A DNA stretch of 64,000 nucleotides from Fragilariopsis cylindrus CCMP1102. Its lineage: Eukaryota; Bacillariophyta; Bacillariophyceae; Bacillariales; Bacillariaceae. Where the stretch lies: the NCBI GenBank assembly GCA_900095095.1, contig FMBT01000371.1, positions 124,001 through 188,000 of the forward strand, given 5' to 3'. The notes beneath the pieces were generated by a model. It saw only the letters and a program-made list of their open reading frames with translations. It did no database searches and had not been told where the DNA came from. This document shows, piece after piece, positions 31,624 to 42,076 of this stretch (position 1 is the first letter of the stretch; each line of letters opens with the position of its first letter). The position numbers and the translations under genes were made by a program.

Positions 31624-32242
31624 ATGGGTCGTTTGTGTGGATGTATAAGTGAATTTGTTGTAGTTGGTTCATGTTGCTGTGTCATTAATACTAACTCATT
31701 GCTGTTGTATTCATGTGATTTAATTACGATCACCAAGCCTCATAATGGAGACTACTCAGATATAACAAATACGAATCGTGGTAGTCTTGGATTGTATCGT
31801 GCTAATTTATTACCAATATTAGACGACAACGAATACAGTAGTGATAATAACGACGTAGGTGGTGCTGGTGCTGGTGCTCGCTGATATTGAAGGATCTTAT
31901 TGTGATGGTTGTACCATAATCGATAAAATACCTCGTGTGGATGATAAGAAGGATACTATAATTGAAATTGCTACTTGTAATACTAAAATACAGCAATATT
32001 GAAGCTCTTCCTCAGGATAGAATCCTCTAATTCGTTGATATTCTTGCAAGTGAAGACGATTGATTACTGTCACTGTATCTATTATCATAACATATTCCTA
32101 CTGTTTGAGAAGTTGCAGACGACTTGTATATACCATGGTGGTGTGTATTGTTGTTATCGTCGTGTTGGAAGAAGAAGAAAAAATTAAAAAAAATGATACG
32201 GAGTCCTTAAGAATAATTATTTTGGAAGGACGGACAGACTAA
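31624..32242 (+). CDS. Uncertain frame-broken gene
   Basis: From ATG 31624 one frame gives a Cys-rich, partly hydrophobic N-terminus and then SDITNTNRGSLGLYRANLLP, which looks like real coding sequence. A frame change near 31878 leads to DIEGSYCDGCTIIDKIPRVD ... DTIIEIATCNTKIQQ. After a further change near 31995 the path is ambiguous and may end with a charged tail at 32242. The first change is not a simple one-base loss. No family recognised. It could be a pseudogene or a gene with unseen introns. Confidence 0.3.
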
Positions 32243-32637
32243 TAAAGTTGTTTCTTCAACTACAGTACTTCTACTGTAGTGTTTTTTACAGTACAGTACT
32301 CTACGCGCGTGCATGCATTTTTGGGCCTTGAAGAATTTTCTTTTAGGCCTTCAATCAATCTTTAATTAGCCTGATTAATTGTTAACGTTTTCGAGCTCGT
32401 TATAAAATTGATTTTCTAATTCTAATCTGGTATTTTTCCTGTATTGTGATTTTACAGTACCATCAGTCTGTTGCATCGTAATAAGCATTGTATCTTACCT
32501 CGTTTTCATCTTTGACTATAGTCATACAATGTTGGTTGCGATGATTTTCTTTGAAAACATGTACCATCTCAAACATATTTCTGGCTGGAGGAGTTGTTTT
32601 TTAATAGAGGTGGGGAGCGGTGACAATTAAAGATGAT
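32243..32637. other. Spacer with TACAGTA hairpin
   Basis: Contains a perfect inverted repeat (32259-32280) and a following TACAGTACAGTACT cluster. No gene. Confidence 0.5.
32259..32280. repeat. Perfect 9-bp inverted repeat (TACAGTA family)
   Basis: ACTACAGTA, loop CTTC, TACTGTAGT. The arms are exact reverse complements. It is followed at 32288-32300 by TACAGTACAGTAC. It lies just downstream of the uncertain gene, so it could act as a 3' end hairpin, though the motif family is also found elsewhere. Confidence 0.9.
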
Positions 32638-33545
32638 ATGGAATCTTTAGATAATATAAAGATACCAAAGATCGCAATCCTCATCACTCGCCTATTGTTG
32701 TCGCCTTTCACTGTGAATATGGTAGGAGTAGCGTACATTACTGCCATACTACCACTTCATTTACCATTTTCCGAGGTTGGAACGTCGTGGTACTGCTTCC
32801 ATATAAAAGCTGACAGCAGTAGATTCGAACCGAAAATCCTTTTGAAAGAGGACGATATGGGAATTGAAATCAAACAGAATCGAATCAACGATATAAGTCA
32901 CGTTGAGTTTGATAGACATTCGGTAATGAAGATTGTATTGAAATGGAAGACATCTCTACAAAATTCCTATAGAATTACTCAAGCTAAAGTGGATAAAACA
33001 GTCAAACATTTGCACATCACCAAAATTAAGCAACCCGTCGAAGAATCTATTCAATATCCCAGTATCGGCCAATCATCATGCCATATATAAAGCAAAAAAA
33101 CAATTTGTTGCGGTTGCAAATCTCGCACACCCTATAACTTCGATTATACCATCTTGAAGCTTACTGCAACCATGTCAGAAATCTTATACCATGCAAATTT
33201 AGGATTTAGTTCTGTTGTTGGTTCTGGATGGATCATCACCAGAAGGTATTCGCAAAATGCAACAACATTTAATAGTACCCCCTCTAGTAGTGGAGGTGCT
33301 GGGGAGGTATGGGTATATTTAGATAACGATTATAAAAAAGTTCAGCTAATGCTGCTGATAGCTCAGCCGATGACGACAATGAAAGCGACGAAGTCAATGA
33401 CAGTAAAACAATTGAAGGCAAGTACACTCAGGGAAATTTCTGCTCTAGTAGTAGGGTTAATAACACATTAGATTTGATATGGGATATAACAAAACCAATT
33501 CCAAACGAAGAGGATGACGACGATAATGAAATGAATATACTGTAA
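32638..33545 (+). CDS. Uncertain gene with acidic C-terminus
   Basis: A single frame from ATG 32638 reads DNIKIPKIAILITRLLLSP, a hydrophobic stretch, then SSRFEPKILLKEDDMGIEIK, and a Lys-rich region. A TAA at 33088-33090 interrupts it, but the same frame continues convincingly (KTICCGCKSRTPYNFDY ... YHANLGFSSVVGSGW). One missing A at 33334-33339 leads into an acidic tail (ADSSADDDNESDEVND ... NEEDDDDNEMNIL) with a stop at 33543-33545. It may be one gene with an error or intron around 33090, or a pseudogene. Family unknown. Confidence 0.35.
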
Positions 33546-33952
33546 AAATTGAAAGTTGCGTTTGAACGAACTCAAGTTCGATCATATTAATCAACTAACG
33601 TTACTATGTGTAAAATATTGAACGTAGAAACGAAACGAAACTGAAACGCTACCTAGTAGAAGAAAGAAAGAACGATAAAAATAAGGACTACTTATCATTA
33701 TCGTGGTATTTGTATGAGCTAAAAAGTGGTTACATGTAGGTTGCTGTTATCAATCAATATATTGACCGTGGCTAAATGATTGATTGATGATGCGTGTGAA
33801 GTTATATTAATGTTTTGTTGTTATGAGTTCATTTTTGATTAAAATAGTACGTTTGAAAATTGGATTATTATTGATTATTTTGACTGACATCGACATCGAC
33901 ATCATAAAAGTAGTAGTGATGATGATTTTGATGATTGTTGCTATAGTTGCTA
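33546..33952. other. Convergent spacer
   Basis: 3' flanks of the uncertain gene and of the HMG-box gene. It includes a GACATCGACATCGACATC run at 33884. Nothing else. Confidence 0.4.
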
Positions 33953-36067
33953 CTAATAGCCGTATGAAGTAATAGGTGCACCAGCTGAATCGTCGACGTC
34001 GGCGTTTTCTCTAGAGATATCATGTTGCTGTTGCTGTTGATATTCTGTTGAACATAATGCGGTATATAGGAAAAAATGGATAAAATAAAATAAGATACGT
34101 GTGGTCAGATAATTACTTAGTTGAATAAAGAGAAACAAACAAAAAGAAAAAGGATTATACAACTGCCTATAAAATAGCTTCACTTAACGCAACGTACCAT
34201 GCGGATTGTGATAGTAAGATGATGACAACGATATTGGTTCGTATCCATACGGTTGTGATGATTGTGGTTGCGGTGGATGTTGATACGACTGTGACTGTGA
34301 CTGGTACCTGTAGTAGTTATTGTCATGAGTAGTAGCAGCAGCAGCAGTAGTGTTATCATTATCATTGTTATCACCAGCATTCGTACTGCCATTGCTATTG
34401 TAAGCAGTAGCAGCCGCAGTAGCAGCAGTTGACGATGCTGATGATGATTGATGATGATACGCGTGTGCTGCTGCTTGTGCATGTGATGCTTGATAGTATG
34501 CATAATTATTGCTATAGTGAGTATCACCACCAGACGAATACGGGTGTACTTGCTGATGATGATGATGATGAGGATCGTGGCTGTTGTAATAAGCTGACGA
34601 AGAAGACGTGGATGGTGGATGTTGTTCTTGTTGATAATATTTATAATAATCGGCATCATTTGAGGAGGACGTATTATTATAAGCAGCAGCATAATGAGGA
34701 TCACCAGGTTGTTGTTGATCTCTACTACTGCTCGATAATACTGACTGTACTTGTTGTGAATAAGAGTAGGACGACAATGGATGTGGTTGTGGTGGCGCAT
34801 AACTATTTGCGGTACTTCCAGCAGTCGTAGCAGTAGTATCGCTGCCATACTTCGTAGTACCACCAGTAGCACCTGTTCCTGAGGATGATGCTAATGCATT
34901 TTCTTCTTTATTATGATGATGAAAACTGACTGTTCTTGACCTTGAGGATGATGAATGTGAGGATGGTGCTGGTAATGGTAATCCTCCTAATGCCCCTGTT
35001 GCTAATGCCTCTTCATGATGGACCAGTATCATTGCCTCGTGTTCACGTTGATCTCGTGAGGTATCAAATTCATTTTGTTTATGTCGTTTCCATTCGCACA
35101 TTGCCACTTTATATTCTTGTCGTAATTTAAATTCGGCATCAATATATACCTTCTTATCTTCATGGGGACAGGTCTCCTTCCACAATGTGGCCAGAAGACG
35201 TGATATTTCCGCATTGGTGGAATTTTTATTTTCGGATTTAATTTTAAAACGATTGGAATTTGAAAATGACAGGAATGCGGACTGTGGACGTTTCGGTGCT
35301 AATGGGTCCTTGTAGAGCTTATTCTTTTTCGATGTCACAGGAACCTTCCATGGTCCTTTATAGATCAATTTTTCCATTTCATATCGTGCCTTATCTTTTC
35401 TGGCAGTTTCTTCCCACTTTTCACGTTCCTCTTATCTAATGCCTTCCATGCTTTAGATACAAGTTTCGCTACATCCGTTGTAGAAATCTGTTCAAAAACA
35501 AAAGGGGGGGGGGATATCAAGAAAGTAGAAACAATACGAAAGAAGAAGAGGGTTTAGGAAAAGAAACAGATTGGTAGAAGGGGGTAATATGCTCTTTACC
35601 AGCAGCAGCACACACATACATACACACACACAAGAGGCCAAAGCTTTCGCAGGCGGATGTGTGGGATGGGCACACAGCCGGGTAGGTAGAGCTATACTCT
35701 ATACGCTTCTTCTTACTGTACAATACAAGCACAGCATAGCTTCCACAGAAAGATAAAATACATGAAACTTTCAACTCACCTTTGCGCCACCGCTACCGCC
35801 ACCACCGCTACCACTTCCTTCTTCGCCATCGTCATTGTCTTCTTCTTCTTCATTCTTTGCTGCTGCTGCTGTTAATTCCGCACGTATTTCTTTATGTTTT
35901 TTAGTGGAAAAAAACATATAAGAACTTTTAAATCGCCGTGGTGCCTGTGGTGCCTTTTTATATTTGACCACTTGATGATGATGATGATGACTGTGGTGTT
36001 GTGCCGATGATGACCGTCCTCCTGATCGTCCGAATGCATTATTACTACTCATATTTGCCATCACCAT
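33953..36067 (-). CDS. Two-HMG-box DNA-binding protein
   Basis: Nuclear architectural or transcriptional factor. Exons on the minus strand: 36067-35780, 35487-34198 and 34044-33953; GT-AG introns of 292 and 153 nt join in frame. The first HMG box starts in exon 1 (APQAPRRFKSSYMFFS...KHKEIRAEL), is interrupted by an acidic/Gly loop (EEEEDNDDGEE...), and resumes in exon 2 (TTDVAKLVSKAWKAL ... EEREKWEETARKDKARYE). The second box follows (KDPLAPKRPQSAFLSFSNSN ... LLATLWKE ... YIDAEFKLRQEYK). A ~250-residue His/Ser/Gln/Tyr/Ala-rich tail with homopeptide runs is likely an activation or condensation-prone region. One missing base near 35428-35434 breaks the frame inside box 1. The splice to exon 3 uses CATG|GTACG and CAACAG|AATAT, replacing an otherwise early stop. 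The poly-His stretch near the N-terminus is unusual. Confidence 0.9.
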
Positions 36068-38214
36068 AGCACTTAATTGTCGTTTTGTGTCGTTTTGACG
36101 TTATTAGTCGTTGCCGTTATTAGGAAGGGAACTTGATATGAAAATGAATAACTATCAAGATAAAATGTGAACGCAAATTGAATTGCACTGAATTGGATTG
36201 GATTGAATTTATTTGTATTATGAAAGGATGTTGTTTGTGTTGTGAGCGAGGGTGTTATTATGTGAAGGACGCTGTTAGGTTCCGTTTTGTAGTATCCAAT
36301 ACCGTATCACAGCCAAGCCAGCGCAACACACACATAAAATAATAAAACTTGCCCAACTTAACTTGAAGAATCATGTCTTTGCTAGCTTATTCCTCTACCG
36401 CGAAGTGTTACAGTATTGTCGAGGAACAGTACTTCCGTTGATTTCGTTTCGCTTATTTAATATTTTTTAGCAAGTGGAAACGGTAATGATACTTAATAGC
36501 AAAAATAATGTTTTCCAATATAAGAATACAGTACCTTTAAATAATGTAGAACTTCAAGAATTTTAAATTTATTCTCATTCCTACAGTCCGGTATTTCGCC
36601 GATTTGTGATTGGTAATGTCAAGAATAAAGGTACTTAAGAAGATCTGATTGGTAATGTCAAAAGAGTACAATTAATTAGTTAAGGTGATCGTTGAAATAG
36701 ACTTGGAGAATTTTATTTGTTGGAACAGAAAAATGTACGTACGCTTCGAAGTACATCTATCACCTGAGGGCGATTCACCTGAGCAGTGTTTGCTTGCTTT
36801 TCTTCTCATGCGCCATCAATTAGGCCATCAAATAAGGCTATCAAATAGGCCTTTAGCGCATAAATATGAGCATTGGAATTTCACTGTTAAAGATCAGTCA
36901 ACATTTTTTGATGTGTGTAATGGAAGTAGTCCGCGAATAGAACGTTTTGGATTTATATTATTATAGTATTGAGATTTTAACGCGACTCTACCAGGGAATG
37001 TGAGCGAAAAGGAGTGTAAAAAGAAACAGCAGTATCGAAAATTGCGTAAAAAAGCATTAAGGAAACGCTACTTGAAGAATAAGAAACAAAGAGATGAAAC
37101 AAGAAACATTAGCATTTATTAAAATCAATATTTCACGTGACTTTTAAAAATAATAATAATGTCAGCTATTGTACCATCGTTGTTTCGAAAACTTTACTTA
37201 CTTATCGTTCACACAATTTATTTGTTTTTTTCTTCTCTTTGCTCATCCAGACGTCAGCATCAGCCTGACATAAGTACTCCACGCGTGGCGATTTCATTCA
37301 TTCATCCATTTTTCAAATGGCGCTTGCTTACTGTGTAATGGCTTTCTTCATTTCGCGCCCGAGAATCGAAATGGGGGAGCTGAATCAATGAGTCGAATGA
37401 GTCGAGTGAGTCGAGTCATCGATAATATTCGAATCCCATGAGCTGAATCATGAGCTGAATGATTTGAATCGAATGAATCGAATCCATCAAATCAAAACAA
37501 TCAGTCGTCAATCTCACGCAAGCAACACGCGACCCACAAAGTAAGTAAGAAATGTGAATGGATAGATAAATGGATAAGAACACAAGTCGATGTGTCGACG
37601 TCGTTAATGAGGGAAAATAATAACCATTCCCAAATGTCATGTTTACATAAGATGCTTCAGCAGACCCTGCCTTAATTAGGATGGAAAGATAGGTCCTCGG
37701 TATGGCAACGGAAAAAGGAAGAACTCGTACACGAGTTTGGGTATGCAACTATAAATGACGTTTAGGTCCTACTCGATACATAGATAATGGTGTCAACTTA
37801 TCTGCCAAACTTACAAAGCATCTCCGCTATACCAACAAATCGATGGCATGTCGACGGGTGTGTCAACTGCCAAAACTTACAAAGCTAGGATATTGTTCCA
37901 TCGATGTACTATCTGTACGTAACTGTTAGTTCTAATTCTCAGTATCAAATCAAATCACATAAGATCTAAAATTCTAATGTAATATTTTCAACCAAAAAGG
38001 TGGTGAACGTCAAACACATAACGAAGTAAGTACTAATAACTGCATAAGGTATTGAATATAATGCTCTTTTTTGTATGTGAAACGATTACGATTCATTCTG
38101 TACGTCAATTGATACTGCTATTGCACACATACCAGTTCTAATTTTCTCACTTCTTTCTCTTTTCGAATTACCAACAAACACTCTGTTGTAGCAAATATTT
38201 CATCATCGATCTTC
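36068..38214. other. Long spacer with GAGTC cluster and small duplications
   Basis: No supported gene; the 93-codon frame at 36685-36966 lacks an ATG. It holds a TGAGTCGAGTGAGTCGAGTC cluster (37390-37420), an ATGAGCTGAAT direct repeat (37438-37462), and a repeated TGTCAACT...GCCAAA/ACTTACAAAGC segment (about 37792 and 37859). A possible promoter precedes the gene at 38215. Confidence 0.5.
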
Positions 38215-38979
38215 ATGCAGCTTTCTTTTGCTTGTATCATCAGCTTGTTGTTGCTTTCTCCTGTTGTCATCACCGCTAGGTTAACGGCAACAACAAGGAA
38301 CAACAACAATTACCAACAGCATTTATTATATGAACGCCATCCCGATGGAGGACGTGGACTAGAAGATGCAACAGATGCCCAGGACGGCATTCCAGGTATC
38401 GGCGGTATCGATGGTATCGATGGGGAATCAAATATAGACGCAGAAGATGAAATAGACGCCCTGGACGGTATTCCAGGTATCGACGGTATCGATGGTATCG
38501 ATGGGGGATTAAATACTGACGCAGAAGATGCAATAGACGGCATTCCAGGTATCGATGGTATTGATGGTATCGATGGTATCGATGAAAGATCAAGTATTGA
38601 CGCAGAAGATGCAATAGACGCCGAGGACGGCATTCCAGGTATCGATGGTATCGATGGTATCGATCAGAGTTCAGATAATGACGAAGAAGATGCAATCGAC
38701 GCCGAGGATGGCATTCCAGGTATCGACGGCATCGATGGCATCGATGGTATCGATTGTGTCTGCCCCACTGTTATTATCTGCCCAACTGTATATGATGCCT
38801 CCATCTCTCTGTTTTCCTCGAACGAAACTTTTGCACCTACGGATAACACAACTAATACAGCATCAACGAATGCAACTACGGATGTCGCAGACGTTGAGGC
38901 AGTAAGTCGAGGCGAAAGTTATCCTTCAAATCCACCGAAGGGTTTCGTAGCAGTAAAGGCAGGGACAGATTCGCCCTAA
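38215..38979 (+). CDS. Secreted acidic protein with collagen-like Gly-Ile-Asp/Pro triplets
   Basis: 254 residues, one exon. A signal peptide (MQLSFACIISLLLLSPVVIT) is followed by five repeats, each made of a GIPGIDGIDGID-type block of Gly-X-Y triplets and an acidic spacer such as DAEDAIDAED, spanning about residues 55-182. After the repeats come CVCPTVIICP, a Ser/Thr/Asn-rich region with N-glycosylation sequons, and a short C-terminus. The Gly-Ile-Asp triplets match the Gly-X-Y rule of collagen-like proteins, but Pro occurs only once per block. The Asp density suggests calcium or silica-surface binding; this is inference. At DNA level the repeats are also a minisatellite (GGTATCGATGGTATCGATGG), so unequal recombination can vary their number. 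No exact family recognised. Confidence 0.75.
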   Translation: MQLSFACIISLLLLSPVVITARLTATTRNNNNYQQHLLYERHPDGGRGLEDATDAQDGIPGIGGIDGIDGESNIDAEDEIDALDGIPGIDGIDGIDGGLNTDAEDAIDGIPGIDGIDGIDGIDERSSIDAEDAIDAEDGIPGIDGIDGIDQSSDNDEEDAIDAEDGIPGIDGIDGIDGIDCVCPTVIICPTVYDASISLFSSNETFAPTDNTTNTASTNATTDVADVEAVSRGESYPSNPPKGFVAVKAGTDSP

Positions 38980-39568
38980 TAATGCATTATACTTTTTTTT
39001 GTTTGGTACTACACGTAGCTAGTATGAGAAATTTAGTAACTGCTATATATTTTTACTGTTATACTATAGCTTTGTATAACTTCTTCTTCTTCTTCCCTCT
39101 TTACAAGATAATAATCCACCACCAACTTGTCTATACATCCAAATTCCTTATTTTAAGAAAGAATAAGTGCATGAGTTGTGATGTTGAAAGTTCACATAAA
39201 ATCCAATAAGAGGAGAACTTCCAATGGAAGATATTTTTTGTCAGAAAGACTTCTTCAACCTTGCCCTGTGGGTAACAAATAATGGTTCAAAAATTTGTTG
39301 TTGGCCAACCTGCAGTAAATGCACATATTATCCATGTACAATAACTGTCCTTTAACACAAAATGTTACTAGTAAATTATTTGCGGCTATAATTATTTTTG
39401 CTAGGCAAACTTTTTGCAGAAAATAAAGACATGAAATCAATCATATATATGTTCATTATTGTATGCCTGCAGAACAGCATTGACGAAAATGGGGTTTCCT
39501 TCCAGCCAAAAAAGTTTCCGCCTCAACTGAAGTCAGAAAAAACATTAGGGAGATGGCTTAAGGTGTGT
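38980..39568. other. Spacer with an exon-like fragment next to the minisatellite
   Basis: 3' flank of the collagen-like gene. Near its right end, 39473-39561 looks like an isolated exon: preceded by TGCCTGCAG, followed by AAG|GTGTGT, and encoding NSIDENGVSFQPKKFPPQLK then SEKTLGRWLK, helix-turn-helix-like in pattern. It directly abuts the minisatellite of element copy B and may be a transposon-encoded DNA-binding fragment. Confidence 0.45.
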
Positions 39569-40520
39569 ACTAGAACATTGTGTTTGCCTCCTACCACTTT
39601 TCTATTCTTGTGGTTGAGGAATAAAATTCATTTCACTGCTGTTGCACGCACAAAAATAACATGATTTTGGATCAGAAATGGACCCAAAATATCTTATTTG
39701 AAAGGATTGCAGATAATAATACCAGATGGGTGGGGTGCACTAGCATTCACATAGTGTGCTAGAACATTGTGTTTGCCTCCTACCACTTTTCTGAATCTGT
39801 GGTTGAGGAATAAAATTCTTTTTGGTGTTGTTCCACGCACAAAATAACAAGATAGATTTTCAATCAAAATGTACCACGAAAGGGTTCAATAGGACAACAC
39901 CAGTTGGGTCAGGTGCACAAACATTCACAAAGTGTACTAAAACATTTGTTTGCTTCCTACCAATATTCTATTCTTGTAGTTGAGGAATAAAATTCATTTC
40001 ACTGCTGTTGCACGCACAAAATAACAAGATTTTCAATCAAAATGAACCACAAAATATATCATTTGAAAGGGTTGCAAATAATAATAACAGATGGGTCAGG
40101 TGCACTAGCATTCATATAGTGTGCTAGAACATTGTGTTTGCCTCCTACCACTATTCAATTTCTGTGGTTGAGGAATAAAATTCATTTCACTTTTGTGGCA
40201 GGCACACAAAAAAACATGATTTTGGATCAGAAATAAATGAACCCAAAATATCTCATTCGAAAGGATTGTAAATAATAATACCAGATGGGTCAGGTGCACT
40301 AGCATTCAGATAGTGTACTAGAACATTGTGTTTGCCTCCTACCACTATTCTATTCCTGAGGTTGAGGAAAAATAATTCATTTCATTTTTGTGGCATGCAC
40401 ACAAAAAAACATGATTTTGGGTCAGAAATGAACCTAAAATATCTTATTTGAAAGGGTTGCAAATAATAATACCAGATGGGTTGGGTGCACAAACATCTAC
40501 ATAGTGTACTAGAACATTGT
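39569..40520 (+). repeat. Minisatellite of element copy B, ~187-bp units
   Basis: Five units plus a stub, anchored by ACTAGAACATTGTGTTTGCC at 39569, 39758, 39936, 40122, 40317 and 40508 (spacing 178-195 bp). Each unit continues with GTGGTTGAGGAATAAAATTC, a CATGATTTTGGATCAGAAAT segment, and CCAGATGGGTCAGGTGCAC. Confidence 0.9.
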
Positions 40521-41640
40521 CTTTGCCTCCTACCATCCCTGGTGGTTCATCATCACTTGACTGAAGTAATTCTTATTGGTATCATTTTTGTATCTCAAAT
40601 TCTCCAGTAGAGTTTGGTTATTGGAATATTAAACAACTTTGAATAATAAGATGAATAACTTCTCCTTAGGTTCTACAGCCAGCATGGTGCACCAAGATAC
40701 CAACATGTCATATTTCCATGCACAAAAGGATCATTCAGAAATAGGCTGCTACAACATCAAAAGGAGGAATTGGACCATGGTTTCAACACCCAGATGGTCA
40801 AAAATACACCAACAATACTTAGAACATATTGGTGGGGTGGTGGGGTGGGGAACAATAGAATAGACATAAAATAGCCCAAAATGCACACATTGCAAAAATA
40901 TTTGAGATGCTACTGCGCTCATACCAGGTATGCTCTGTCCCAAATATAATAGCTAAGCATCTACCATTGTTGTAGGTAACCATGCATACATTTGGGGTGT
41001 CACGGTACAAAACCCACCGCTATTAAAACACACAATTTCTCTAAGTGCCAAGTGCGCGTATAATCAAGGCCGTGATGAACCATCAATACAGATGACAACA
41101 GACCTACTAACCTTGAAAGATTATATGGAGCTCAACATTATACCTATGGGTACAACATACAACTATTGCTTAGGGCTGTAGGGAGGTTAGGAAGGTGTCA
41201 GGGTGTGCTAAGCCCCCAAAAGGGTCATTTAGGCCCTAAAACAGGTTTCCCCCTTTAGCGCCCACATCAGCATGGTCCTACCCATAGCTTGCCAACTTTA
41301 TCTTGCCTTTGGTGTATATTTTCAACCCCATGTGCTTACTTTGGGATAATTCATCCTCTTGAGTGTGTACTAGGTCATATACCCCCCCAACCCCCCCCCC
41401 CCCCAATGGGCCATTTTCCCATGTCCTAGGCTGCATCTATAACACCCTTTACCACCTTCCAGTGTGAAGAACACATACCTAGTGCCCCAAAGTTTGGTCC
41501 AGATATTCACCCTATGCATATTAAGCTCCGATTATACCATCTGATTGGGACTTTATACATGCTAGGGATGAGTTAGAATGCCAGAAAGTGGAGTGGTGCA
41601 GGTAGCAAGTAAGTACCACAGGACATGATTTAGCTTTTTC
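39569..41640 (+). mobile_element. Dispersed repeat element, copy B (inverted relative to copy A)
   Basis: Minisatellite array (39569-40520) followed by a unique part (40521-41640) that is the reverse complement of 15280-16440. The two copies face each other across about 22 kb. Matching blocks stay in order, with scattered substitutions and indels; copy B also has a poly-C run (about 41389-41404). No open frame is conserved between copies. Boundaries are approximate and no terminal repeats were found. Confidence 0.8.
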
Positions 41641-42076
41641 GCAAATACAACTCAAATATCAGAAAGACAGGAATCTTTTAGTTTTAAATCCCAAGCAAGA
41701 ACAGGAGCATCTACAAAACTGTCGTCTTGTGCGTACGGCGCACACGCGCGGTGCATCAATGTTTAGCGAGCATTTCCCATTTTTAAAATTTCAAATCTCT
41801 TAATTTTTTTTAATTATGTTTATGCCCTTAATAAGGAGCGAGTGCGGAGAAGCAAAGAGTAATGATACTTCAAATACCGTACTAATTTATTTAGTAGGAT
41901 CAAAGAAAAAAAAAAGAAAGAAAGCAAAAATAGACAACATTTTTACCGATAGTACAACAGAGAGGCAGAACAGACTTGAGTTTGATGATTGAGTTGAGAG
42001 GCAAGAGACTACGGTAGAGGGTGCAAAGAGACAAATAATCTGAATTACTGCACAGTACCACAACAATATAATAATA
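41641..42076. other. Spacer
   Basis: From the edge of the repeat element to the subtilase start. It has a homopurine run near 41903-41930. No gene. Confidence 0.4.

Noticed and set aside
32810-32850. GGTTCGAATC on the minus strand, resembling a tRNA T-loop
   Set aside because: The flanking bases cannot form a 5-bp T-stem, no anticodon or D-arm is seen, and it lies in a plausible coding stretch.
34180-34872. Frames of 133 and 230 codons overlapping the HMG-box C-terminal tail
   Set aside because: Low-complexity shadows of the His/Ser/Gln-rich tail in other frames.
36685-36966. 93-codon frame in a long spacer
   Set aside because: Begins at GTG, no ATG, no recognisable domain or neighbouring splice sites.
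39569-40520. Regularly spaced repeats considered as a CRISPR array
   Set aside because: Units are ~187 bp and similar along their whole length, with no short constant repeats separated by unique spacers; the genome is eukaryotic. It is a minisatellite.
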